Source: Symbiodinium sp. CCMP2592
Taxonomy: Eukaryota > Sar > Dinophyceae > Suessiales > Symbiodiniaceae
Reading direction: 5' to 3'
Assembly (NCBI GenBank): GCA_905221615.1
Contig: CAJNDT010002802.1
Location: 199,001 to 263,000, forward strand
Length of the DNA stretch: 64,000 nucleotides
The notes beneath the pieces are model-generated. The model ran no database searches and had not been told where the DNA came from. It saw only the letters and a program-made list of their open reading frames with translations. The position numbers and the translations under genes are program-made. Positions 30,673-39,300 of this stretch are shown here, one piece after another. Positions within the stretch are counted from its first letter, which is position 1. Each line of letters begins with the position of its first letter.

Positions 30673-33600
30673 CGAGCAACTTCAGCAGGCTTGGCAAGCA
30701 GACAGGCAAGGGGATAAGTCCGCAATTTGGCAGGTTATTCGACGCCTAGCACCGAAAACCGCTAGGGTTCGTATTCAACTTCGAGGCGCCAAAGGTGAGC
30801 TGTTGACCAAGCGAGAAGAGGCAAAAAGATTTACTCAGTACTGTGAACAGGTCTACCACCTGCCCCGTGATCTCTCATCTGAGGAGTCCTCTCTCCTTGA
30901 TCAACCATGTGCCGCTACTCCCACCCCTGCTCTGTCACCCGATACTCACAAGTATGCCCAGCCATCTCCGGCCCCCCTGGTGGATGGCCGGCCCCAACAG
31001 GCGCTAACCAGTCATCCTCTCAGTGAGGCCGAGCTTCTGTTGGCGATAAATACTCTCCCTGCCCGAAAGGCCACACCACAGCACCTTGCGCAACTTCTAT
31101 TATGGCACCTTGGCAAGGAGGCGGTAGTACCACACCTTGCTACCCTTTGTGAGAACCTATGGGAGAAGCCTGGGATGTTCTACCAACTATGGGCTGATGC
31201 ATGGGTAGCGTGGCTTCCTAAGCCAGGCAAACCGCCGGACCAGCCTGAGAATCTACGACCTATAGCATTGACGGAGGGAGGGGGTCGCATCGTTGTCAAA
31301 GCCTTAACCATGCGCCTTCGGCCCATCTTTGCCGAAGCCACTAAACTGTGGCCCCAGTACGCTTACACAACTGGCAGAAGCATCGACCATGCGATCATAC
31401 GTGCCTTGCATCACTGCTCCCAGGTCCAACAAATCCTGGCGTCGCAACGTCTTACACTACGAGAACGTCGTCACACTGGCCGGAAGCCCACCTCTTGTCA
31501 AGGGGGAGTAACGCTCTCTATTGATACGAGCAAAGCGTTTGACACTGTCAACAGACAGGTTCTCGAGCAAGAGCTGCGGGCGGCCCGTGTACCGGAGCCG
31601 GAGCTGGCAGTTATCCTCAATCTCCACCACTGCATTGGCTACTGGCCTGCAGGCCAGGACCCCACAACTCGCGTGGCGAGTGAAAGGGGTGTGCGGCAGG
31701 GATGCCCCCTAGCACCGAGCTTATGGACTCTCATCACCATCGCACTGTTTCGTGCGCTGGCAGGTGTTACCTCCGTCACATGGCTGCAAGAGGACACCAC
31801 GATGTTCGCGGACGATCTACTACTCCAGTGGATCGTCCACCGAGTTCAGGCTTTGGAGAATATGGTGGACCTCATAGCCCACACCTTTCGGATCCTCGCT
31901 CAGCTTGGCCTTCAGGTTCAGCATCGGAAAACACAACTCATTGTGGCATATAAAGGCAGGCAGGCCACACAATGGTGGCGCGCCCACACGGCCACCACTG
32001 CGGAGGGCCGCTTCCTGCTTATACCCCAACCTGGCAGCAAGGCACTCCGCCTGCCCATTGTGACTAAGCTGACGTACCTAGGCATTATCCTCTCCTATGT
32101 AGATGCCACCACTGCCACTGTTGACCACCGTCTGCAGGTAGCCGAAGCGCAGCGTGCTCGCCTTCTCAAGGTCCTCCACTCCCGGACACTGCCCACGACT
32201 AAGAGAGTCCAGCTCTGGCAAGCTTGTGTTCGGAGCTCTGCTCTGTATGGTCTACACCTAGTCGACTTACAGCAAAGGCATGTAGTCCGGATCACAGTCA
32301 CCTTGGTTAGGCATCTGAGAGCCATCGCACGCAGCTTTGCACACATGACTCAGGAATCTAGCAGAGCGCTGCTCGAGCGTCTGAACGTAGAGGACCCCTT
32401 ACTTTCCTTGCTGCAAAGGGGCCAAAAACTTCTTGTCAAGACTCGTGAGTCTAGCGATCCCATGGTTGCCAGGCCTCGGATCATGCGCTGGTTGGCTCAT
32501 ATTACTGAATCCAAACTGGCGCTGACCTCGCACCTGGACCGGACCGTAGCGGAGCCCTTGGTTATTCACCCGTCACCTCAAGATGCCGACCTCCAGTCTG
32601 AGGCAATCGCAGCTGCTTCTCCCACGCTCCTGCCCGGCCCCCTGAAAGGGGTGCCGTACGGAACCCCTGTGGCTGGCAAGCACGGTCCTAGGAACACTTG
32701 TTTCTCCTGCCCAACCTGCGACCTCTGGTTTCCGGACCTGGCTACTCTCAAAAGACACCACAATCAGTTCCATGAAACCCCCCTACCCAACCCTCTCCTT
32801 CAGATAGACGCTGCAGAGGTGCGCAAGCACAGCATCGATGGGATGCCCGTTTGTATGCACTGTCGTAAAGACTTCACCACCTGGCATAACTTTAGGAGAC
32901 ATATCGCGCAAGGACACTGTACCCAACATCGACAACAGCTGGACCCCTCCTTAATGATGTCATCCGAGGATACAGTCTCTGCATCACGTAGCCACACTGA
33001 CCCGGTTCGTGAGCCCTCTCATCCCTCTTCAGTTCCCACACCTACCACCGCTGACCCTCCCCAAGAGTCACTAGGAACCACAGTGCTTGAAGAGCAGATT
33101 CCTGCTACAGTGACCGAGGTGACTACGACAGCCACGGCCCCGACCCCGGGAGTGCTGTACACTGTTGCTGCTCCCACGGGCTCGCCGCTTGATGGCTTGC
33201 TGCCGGAAAAACCTGAGGACTGGCTACGATTCGCTCGACAGCCCAAAGCTCAGGAGCTTCTGCGGCAATTCTGCACTACGTGCGGACAGTGGCTCGTATC
33301 GGTCAAGAGCGTCAAGTTGCACTATCGCTCAGTGCATCAGGCTCTATATACGACGCACGGTGCGTCTGCGGCAGCAGATTGCCGGAAAATGGGGCATCTC
33401 CTTTCACCCTGCGTCTTTTGCGGCACTAAGGTTACACGAACCGACCAGCATGCTGCAACATGCCCGGTCCTTTGGCAAGCCCGCATCTGTTGTCTTGCTC
33501 AGAGTAACTTGGTTTCACCTGCCCCCGCTCTGATCGCCCCTCCCAATTGCGATGGCGACGGAGAGCTTGCAAATGGATCTCGACCAGGAAGAACAGAGTG

Positions 33601-35344
33601 TGTTTGGAGGGCTTCTAGGGAAAAGAGCCCTACAGACAGACTTGACAGAGAATCCAACCAAATATCAGCATCCAGGAGGCAAAGGCCCTCCGCCGAATCG
33701 GAGCAGCGGAACGCGCCAACAGCAGCAACCGTTGACGGGACGCGGCCGCCATGCGGCCCCCTTTCAGGGGAGCCGGGGCAGCGACGTCCCAGACAATCGC
33801 AATGGACCCTCCAAGATGCCTTCGGGAGATCATGCTCTGCTGCATCGAGTCGCAAAGGCCCTCATCGTCCAAGCAGACTATCTGTCACGCCTTCAGAGCG
33901 ATCACACTGTCATCTTCACATTTCGAACAGGCAACGGCCCACAGCTGATGGTGCCGCTTCTCCAGGAGGTGGCGACAACTTGGCGCGAACAACGACAACA
34001 GAACAAGGTGACCCGCTCCTTGAAGCAAACTCTCATCCAATATCTTGCAGCCGAACTGGTGACCAGGATCAATGCCTTCGCAACCGACACCGAATCCCAG
34101 AAGAGGGCCCAGGAACTAGGATGGATCACGTCGGAGGGGGAGTTCAACTTCTTGGACTGGGACTTCGAGGACAAGAAGCTCGTCCCCCGGCAGGAGGTGA
34201 CGCTTACTCACGATCAAATCCTCACCGATGCCAAGAGACTCAAAGCCCTGCTGAAGAATCCAGACCTAGTCTTGAAGTTCAGCGGAGGCCGCAACGCCAA
34301 GCCCGACTCGACATCCGAGACAGCGACATTTGTGTTGGAGCTGTCCATGCAGCAACCAGAAGCATCGGAGGCGATGGCGATCTTCCGGAAATGGTATGCC
34401 AACTCAGCGCTCCTGCTCCTCTCTCTCCGGCTCAAACCGGCCCGCCCAGAGCGGTCGCCGTTGATCAAGGAGATCCAGGAGGCCGTGGGATGGTAGATGG
34501 CAGGGAACTCAGATCTGTGTGCATTCCTGCGGCACTGCTCCATCTTGCACTGCACAACCCAGACAATCTTTGTTACTTAAATGCCACTACGTATCTGCTA
34601 GCCTACATTCAACACCTTGCAGGACCCTGTGCTCCAGTCCATGGCACCCAGTCTCTTGAGCGATCACTGCAAGATTTGTTGAGTGCTCCTGTCCCTACAC
34701 CTGGAGAGCGGATCACCATCCCTGACCTTCCCGGGTGGCACTCTTCTCTCAGAGGCTGGACGAACCTGCATCGCCAGCAAGATTGTCTTGAGCTCATACA
34801 TCACTTGTTTGACCAACACTGCCCAGCACACATGCGATGTCAGTGGGAGGCACGACCGATACCAGGTACTGTTGCGGCACGCAGACCCCTTATCAGTGGT
34901 CTATTCAACATTGACCTCCCTCTCCCTAAGAAAGCCTCCAGTGCCACCATCCAGGAATGCATTATCAGCTGGCACGAACAGAAGATTCCCCACGGCCTTC
35001 TCCATGCACCGCCCTACCTGCTCACTAGCCTTGCCCGATATGCCAACCCCACCAAGGGGAAAAACAAGACGCGTGTCCCCTGTAAGGCCATGCAGCGAAT
35101 CAGTTTCCTTGTCTTTCGAGGTCCTGGACATGAGATCCAATGGGCCACCTACGAGCTGGTGGCGGGGATTTTACACCTGGGGCTCAGCAAGGCCACTATC
35201 GTGCATTTCTTGCGCATCCACGTGATGCCCAAAACTTTGCATCCCAGGTGTCTGCAACTTCACGGCCAGGAGATGTGGCACCTGCAAGTGCATCGGGGAT
35301 TTCGGCCCCCTCGGGGAGACCGTCGGCCCCTTCGGGGAGCCTGA
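30578..35344 (+). CDS. LINE ORF2: reverse transcriptase with C2H2 zinc fingers (frame open into the USP-like domain)
   Basis: The frame carries a full LINE reverse transcriptase: TGRSIDHAI, SIDTSKAFDTVN (motif A, Asp at 31522), GVRQGCPLAPSLW (motif B), FADDLLLQW (motif C at about 31804) and TYLGIIL. A long helical thumb region follows. Then come three C2H2 fingers with identical C-x2-C-x12-H-x4-H spacing (CPTC at about 32709, CMHC at 32857 and CTTC at 33273) and one CCHC (CVFC...HAATC). Coding character is lost from about 33545 to 34490, where another frame looks real, yet no stop occurs before 35344. From 34490 the same frame encodes the USP Cys box. The nominal start is not biological; the ORF really continues from the endonuclease. 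Confidence 0.85.
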   Translation: MQICSPPGSTRPNTCTFIVNYANVVARQTRLDEQLQQAWQADRQGDKSAIWQVIRRLAPKTARVRIQLRGAKGELLTKREEAKRFTQYCEQVYHLPRDLSSEESSLLDQPCAATPTPALSPDTHKYAQPSPAPLVDGRPQQALTSHPLSEAELLLAINTLPARKATPQHLAQLLLWHLGKEAVVPHLATLCENLWEKPGMFYQLWADAWVAWLPKPGKPPDQPENLRPIALTEGGGRIVVKALTMRLRPIFAEATKLWPQYAYTTGRSIDHAIIRALHHCSQVQQILASQRLTLRERRHTGRKPTSCQGGVTLSIDTSKAFDTVNRQVLEQELRAARVPEPELAVILNLHHCIGYWPAGQDPTTRVASERGVRQGCPLAPSLWTLITIALFRALAGVTSVTWLQEDTTMFADDLLLQWIVHRVQALENMVDLIAHTFRILAQLGLQVQHRKTQLIVAYKGRQATQWWRAHTATTAEGRFLLIPQPGSKALRLPIVTKLTYLGIILSYVDATTATVDHRLQVAEAQRARLLKVLHSRTLPTTKRVQLWQACVRSSALYGLHLVDLQQRHVVRITVTLVRHLRAIARSFAHMTQESSRALLERLNVEDPLLSLLQRGQKLLVKTRESSDPMVARPRIMRWLAHITESKLALTSHLDRTVAEPLVIHPSPQDADLQSEAIAAASPTLLPGPLKGVPYGTPVAGKHGPRNTCFSCPTCDLWFPDLATLKRHHNQFHETPLPNPLLQIDAAEVRKHSIDGMPVCMHCRKDFTTWHNFRRHIAQGHCTQHRQQLDPSLMMSSEDTVSASRSHTDPVREPSHPSSVPTPTTADPPQESLGTTVLEEQIPATVTEVTTTATAPTPGVLYTVAAPTGSPLDGLLPEKPEDWLRFARQPKAQELLRQFCTTCGQWLVSVKSVKLHYRSVHQALYTTHGASAAADCRKMGHLLSPCVFCGTKVTRTDQHAATCPVLWQARICCLAQSNLVSPAPALIAPPNCDGDGELANGSRPGRTECVWRASREKSPTDRLDRESNQISASRRQRPSAESEQRNAPTAATVDGTRPPCGPLSGEPGQRRPRQSQWTLQDAFGRSCSAASSRKGPHRPSRLSVTPSERSHCHLHISNRQRPTADGAASPGGGDNLARTTTTEQGDPLLEANSHPISCSRTGDQDQCLRNRHRIPEEGPGTRMDHVGGGVQLLGLGLRGQEARPPAGGDAYSRSNPHRCQETQSPAEESRPSLEVQRRPQRQARLDIRDSDICVGAVHAATRSIGGDGDLPEMVCQLSAPAPLSPAQTGPPRAVAVDQGDPGGRGMVDGRELRSVCIPAALLHLALHNPDNLCYLNATTYLLAYIQHLAGPCAPVHGTQSLERSLQDLLSAPVPTPGERITIPDLPGWHSSLRGWTNLHRQQDCLELIHHLFDQHCPAHMRCQWEARPIPGTVAARRPLISGLFNIDLPLPKKASSATIQECIISWHEQKIPHGLLHAPPYLLTSLARYANPTKGKNKTRVPCKAMQRISFLVFRGPGHEIQWATYELVAGILHLGLSKATIVHFLRIHVMPKTLHPRCLQLHGQEMWHLQVHRGFRPPRGDRRPLRGA
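33552..34496 (+). CDS. LINE downstream ORF of 314 aa, unknown
   Basis: From ATG 33552 (MATESLQMDLDQEEQSVFGG) the product is globular and well balanced, unlike the competing frame. A Gln/Pro/Gly-rich linker is followed by a helical and strand-containing region: DHALLHRVAKALIVQADYLS, VIFTFRTGNGPQLMVPLLQE, GEFNFLDWDFEDKKLVP, LTHDQILTDAKRLKALLKNP and SMQQPEASEAMAIFRKWYAN. No known domain is recognised. The stop TAG overlaps the ATG of the USP ORF (ATGGTAG, 34490-34496), suggesting coupled translation. Its position between RT-zinc fingers and USP is unlike standard LINEs. Confidence 0.6.
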   Translation: MATESLQMDLDQEEQSVFGGLLGKRALQTDLTENPTKYQHPGGKGPPPNRSSGTRQQQQPLTGRGRHAAPFQGSRGSDVPDNRNGPSKMPSGDHALLHRVAKALIVQADYLSRLQSDHTVIFTFRTGNGPQLMVPLLQEVATTWREQRQQNKVTRSLKQTLIQYLAAELVTRINAFATDTESQKRAQELGWITSEGEFNFLDWDFEDKKLVPRQEVTLTHDQILTDAKRLKALLKNPDLVLKFSGGRNAKPDSTSETATFVLELSMQQPEASEAMAIFRKWYANSALLLLSLRLKPARPERSPLIKEIQEAVGW

Positions 35345-35460
35345 CCTACACCTGGTGGTGTACAGAAGATGGTCAATCGCCCGAGCTGTGTCATCCAACA
35401 TATGCTCGGATCCTGAGTGAGAATTGCTATATTCTCGGCTTTCGTCTCACTAAGCTTTGA
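34490..35460 (+). pseudogene. LINE-encoded USP-type (C19) ubiquitin protease, one frameshift
   Basis: ATG at 34490 overlaps the stop of the previous ORF. The Cys box is NPDNLCYLNATTYLLAYI (catalytic Cys at 34571, residue 28), like the NxGNTCYxN box of USPs. Further on are ISFLVFRGPG and YELVAGILHLG, then the frame fails. In the +1 frame the His box follows directly (QQGHYRAFLAH at 35185), then a Trp-rich segment (YTWWCTEDGQ) and ILSENCYILGFRLTKL ending at 35460, the normal USP end. A one-base loss in the GGGG run at 35179-35182 explains the break. The intact enzyme would have about 320 residues, a minimal USP fold. It would remove ubiquitin, for instance protecting element proteins; that role is inference. 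The domain call rests on both catalytic boxes plus the C-terminal strand pattern. Confidence 0.7.
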
Positions 35461-35690
35461 TCTGTATAGCCAGTGATGCCGGTGTTAGAGTTAGTATCGA
35501 ACTGCGGACTGCAAGTCCATGTAGTCCGAGCGCGATTTCAGTTCCAGTCACAGCTCATCGAGCTGATATTGTCTAAGGCGATGTACATTACAGCTCTAGT
35601 TAGCCGCGCTGAATTCATTTCTGAATTCGGCGTGTCGCCTACGCCGCGCAAGGGACCAGGGGACGGTTCTGCGATCGCAAAGTCAAAAAG

Positions 35691-35790
35691 TCTGTCTGTC
35701 TCTCTTTCTCTCTCTCTCTGTCTCTCTCTCTCTCTCTCTCTCGCTCTCTCTCTCTCCGTCTCTCTCTCTCTCTCTGTCTCTCCCGCTCTG
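35691..35790. repeat. (TC)n microsatellite, 3' of the LINE
   Basis: About 100 bp of CTCTCT with GTCT and GCTC interruptions. It has the same orientation as the tract at 24392-24610 and immediately follows the LINE 3' region. Confidence 0.95.
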
Positions 35791-35831
35791 TCGACATAGA
35801 TGATATAGCGAGCGTACTGTAGTTCAATAAA

Positions 35832-36263
35832 TGCGAACGGACTGCGATGCCTTGTCAAGTTCTAAGGTGTCACTATAAGAGCTGTGAGCATGACCGTGTA
35901 AAGTGCAAGAGAAGGGGGCACGCTACGCGTCCCTCGACTCTAAGGGGGGCACGCTACGCGTCCCTCGTCTTTACCTTTCTATGTGACCGCCCACGCAACG
36001 TTTGGCTCAAGTCAATGCCCATAGCTAAGTGCTATAAGTGTCTTCTATCCTGAGCAATCAGAGCTATCCCGTTGCACAGACGAACCGCCGCCGGCAGTGA
36101 GTGCAAAAGGAACGGCCGCCGGTTCTGCCTGCATAGGATTGCACGTGTGGAAGTGTGAGAGAGACAGGGTCCAGTCTGTGGAGAGTGCAAGCCAGCCACA
36201 CCTACATTCATTATAGCTCTGGTGGGGAGAGCAGCAACATAGTCGAGATCAATTCCCCACGCA
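35832..36263 (+). repeat. 5' LTR of the giant copia element
   Basis: 432 bp, TG...CA, matching 55148-55576 apart from about 18 changes. Inside are two direct copies of GCACGCTACGCGTCCCTCG (near 35919 and 35949) and TTTGGCTCAAG at 36001-36011. The LTR should carry the promoter and polyadenylation signals; no TATA box is evident. Confidence 0.92.
36001..36011 (+). other. Spliced-leader-like 11-mer in the 5' LTR
   Basis: TTTGGCTCAAG equals the 3' end of the dinoflagellate spliced leader and is conserved in the 3' LTR at 55315-55325. It may be a relic of a trans-spliced transcript captured into the LTR, or chance. Confidence 0.35.
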
Positions 36264-36275
36264 GGTTATCAGCCG
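36264..36275 (+). promoter_or_regulatory. Candidate primer-binding site
   Basis: GGTTATCAGCCG directly follows the CA end of the 5' LTR, where the tRNA primer-binding site should lie. GGTTATCA would pair with the 3' end of a tRNA ending in TGATAACCA, lacking the first T. The tRNA identity is not resolved. Confidence 0.45.
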
Positions 36276-36327
36276 TACGCGGCTCTGCCTTTCTACAGCA
36301 ACGACTACTTGATCTACTACGACCACA

Positions 36328-39300
36328 ATGAACTCGGGATCAAGCCAAGATACGACAATGACTTTCGGTGCCGATGTGGCAGCGCCAGCCGTTGGTGAGT
36401 CAACAGCTGATGACACAGTGGTGCAATCCGTTGATAGCTCCACGGAAGATGACAAAGGTCAATCTTCTGCGCTTGCCATTGCAAAGGCAGTTCCCAAGGT
36501 GAAAGCAAAGAGTCTACCAAGAGCATCTACGCCTTCGCGTCCGACATCCACAGGTTCGAGGACGGGCAAGGCTCCAGAACGACGAGCCGAAGCGTCTGGT
36601 TTTCAGGCACCTCGGACTACGTCCAGGGCCAAGGACAAAGGAGTGAAGACCTTGGAAAAGAAGTCGAGACCATCATCTTCGAGAAGCTCTTCAGCACGAT
36701 CGAGGACTTCGGCTACTCGTGGGCGTGACAAGTCCATGACTTGGAATCGGATGGTTACCAATCAACCACGCGATGCTGACGATCTGGATATGACTCTGGA
36801 CACTATTCCAGCACGTGGTGATGCGTCATCGGTGACCACGCCAGCCATAGCCGATGGTCCGAATGCCTATCAGGAACTGACGATTTCGCAACAGCTCGAA
36901 GCATCGAACCTTGCGCAGCAGATGTACTATCGCAGTCAGATGCAAGAGTACGAAGGAGTTGTCCAGACCCTGATGGATAAGATCAAGGAGATGCAACAAG
37001 AAGATGAAGGATCTGGGATTCGCATTGAAGAATTGGAACGACAACGTGACCATGCATGCTTAGCCATGAGGCACATCAACAATGTCAATCAGGAGATGAA
37101 GCGAGACTATGAAACAGCTTTGTTTCGCATGGATGAACAGAACTCTGCTCAACAACGTCAAGCACATGCCGTTGCCGAGGAGTTAGCTCAACAGCTACAC
37201 GTGTTCCGCACGGAGGCAGCCACTAACTTTGTGCAGTTGGAGGCAAGAGCGCAAGGCGATGGTGAGCTTATGGCACGTGAGTATGAGCGTCTGACTCATG
37301 AACTTCATGAACATGCCAGAGAGAACTTGTTCCTCCGGTCGAACACAGCAAGTTCGGAACAAGCCTTACAAGCAATGCAGGAACGATTCCACTTAGTCAA
37401 GAATCAGGAGTTGCGGGCCGTGAACGAGATCCAAGGGCTAGCTGGAAACAGCGCAGCCATTGATCAAGAACGACTTCGGCTTCGCGAACGTCTTGGTGAA
37501 GAGGAAGAGTACCGCAAAATGGCTGTGAGGAGGATGCAAGATGCAGAGGACCGACTTCATCAGAATGAAGATCATGCAAGGCGCGCATTGCCTACCTTGC
37601 ACGACGAGCTGAGTGAACTCAGGAAAACACTCAAAGCACAAGAAGATCTTCAAGCGAGGACACGCAGCGAATTGGAGGCAGCGCGGAACTCCAACTATGG
37701 CGGAGCGACACGGCCTTCGAGCATGCCCATGTCTTCGAGGACTACTGAGTCTGGCTGGGAGCACGTAGGAAAGGAAGTAGTGCCTGCATTTTCCGTAGGA
37801 GGTGAGGTACGATCCCCTGAAATACGGTCCCCAAGTCAAGTTAGTCCAGTCGCCAAAGAGAAGTTCGCATTCTCGGAATCGGACAAGGACAAGAACCTTG
37901 TGATGGATGGAATTCCATTTACCGGTGGAAACTTCTTCACTGGCCGCAATTCAATGCCAATCGTGGCGGATGCAATGCCCGAGCACTACGTGCCAGGTAT
38001 TAGCAGCCCAGCACTTGCGCGTTCCACGCCTAGTGCAGCCACTTTGTTGGCATACCAAGCGGATTTCATGGGAAAAGTGATGCGGCAGCCGTGCGTGATC
38101 GACAGCTACGCGAACTCTTGGAGGATCGCGGGATGTTGGGATCGAAGTCCACAGCATCTGCCAGCTCCTCAAGACCTGTTGGTGTCGACGGCATTCACCG
38201 CATCTACGAAGGGCAACGACCTCATTGGTCCCCCTGTTGCCTATGACGATTCCATCCATGAAGCAAGGAGACGTCAGATCGAGAAAGAGGTCGCGGAACG
38301 GTACGAAGAGAAGATTGCCGATCTGCGAAGCGAAGTACTCAAGGCTCAGAAAGCCGAACAGCGTCTCAGAGCTGATCGTGATGAGTGGAGATTATTCGCT
38401 GAAACGATTCAGGAAGATAATGGAGACGATGACGGTGACGAAGCTGGCGGCGAGAACGAAGAGGGAGAGCATGATGACGGAACCGGCACGGGGTATGACC
38501 CTCCAGACCCGCCTGATGATGACGATGATGATAAGAAGAGAAGCGGTGGAGGCAAACCTGAATCGGATCCTGGCTCTCATGCGCGTGATCCTGATGGAGA
38601 CGCAGATCCTGAAGTCACGGAGGTGAGAATTTCCAGGAGGGAGGCCGACAAAGTGACCGTTCCTCCATGGCCTACTCTCACTCATCTCAACAACTGGCGA
38701 TCCGTATGCACGGCGAATGTCTTAGGAGCATCAGCCGACCCAAATCATGAGGACTGGATGTTATGGCTGGCACCAGCGTTCAACCCATTCCCTGATGTCG
38801 AAGCACTGAACGATTCAGGACACAAGAAGTTCAAGAGCGTAGACGTCAAATTGGGGATCGCAATGGTCGCAATGCTACGCGCTGGTGGTGACAAATCTGC
38901 TGATCTGTACCTGGAGGTGAACCGGAAGGCCAACGATTACATCAGCAGGCCCGAAGGGAAGATCATCAAAGGACGACAAATCATTGCGATGATGTATGAA
39001 AGTTTTCGAACGCACGATCGTCTCGACATGATCATCACTCTCGAGTATCTGGTGAAGCTCCAGTACCAAGGCGACAACAAACTTCATACGTTCAAGCAGA
39101 CGTGGTTGGAAGTTCTGGGACGGATGAGGCCAGAAGACATACCATCCAAAACAGCTCTCCGTGATTGCTTGTACAGCAAGATCAAGGACTCGCCCGCAAT
39201 GAAGATGGAGTTGGGCATGCACTACGAACACTTGCCCTACAATCATGAAGACCGATCGTACGACAATCTGATGAAGATCATCGACCGTACCATCATGCGG

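Larger units (their letters stand above)
24611..35690 (+). mobile_element. Large multi-ORF LINE-like (non-LTR) retroelement
   Basis: The element has an APE-type endonuclease, a reverse transcriptase with KAFD, GVRQGCPLAPS and FADD motifs, and a C-terminal zinc-finger block. It has no LTRs. Upstream ORFs include a KptA/Tpt1 RNA 2'-phosphotransferase and downstream ORFs include a USP-type ubiquitin protease. At about 11.1 kb it is nearly twice the usual LINE length. It is bounded by (TC)n tracts of the same orientation (ending 24610, starting about 35691), as expected if it inserted into a TC microsatellite. Ends are estimated from these tracts, not from target duplications. Three frameshifts (near 29495, 30655 and 35180) mark this copy as inactive, or else reflect sequence errors. 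Confidence 0.8.

Noticed and set aside
35480-35570. tRNA-like words (GGACTGCAAGTCC, TTCAGTTCC) after the LINE
   Set aside because: The anticodon-like stem does not fit a 5-bp stem with a 7-nt loop and no acceptor stem could be found.
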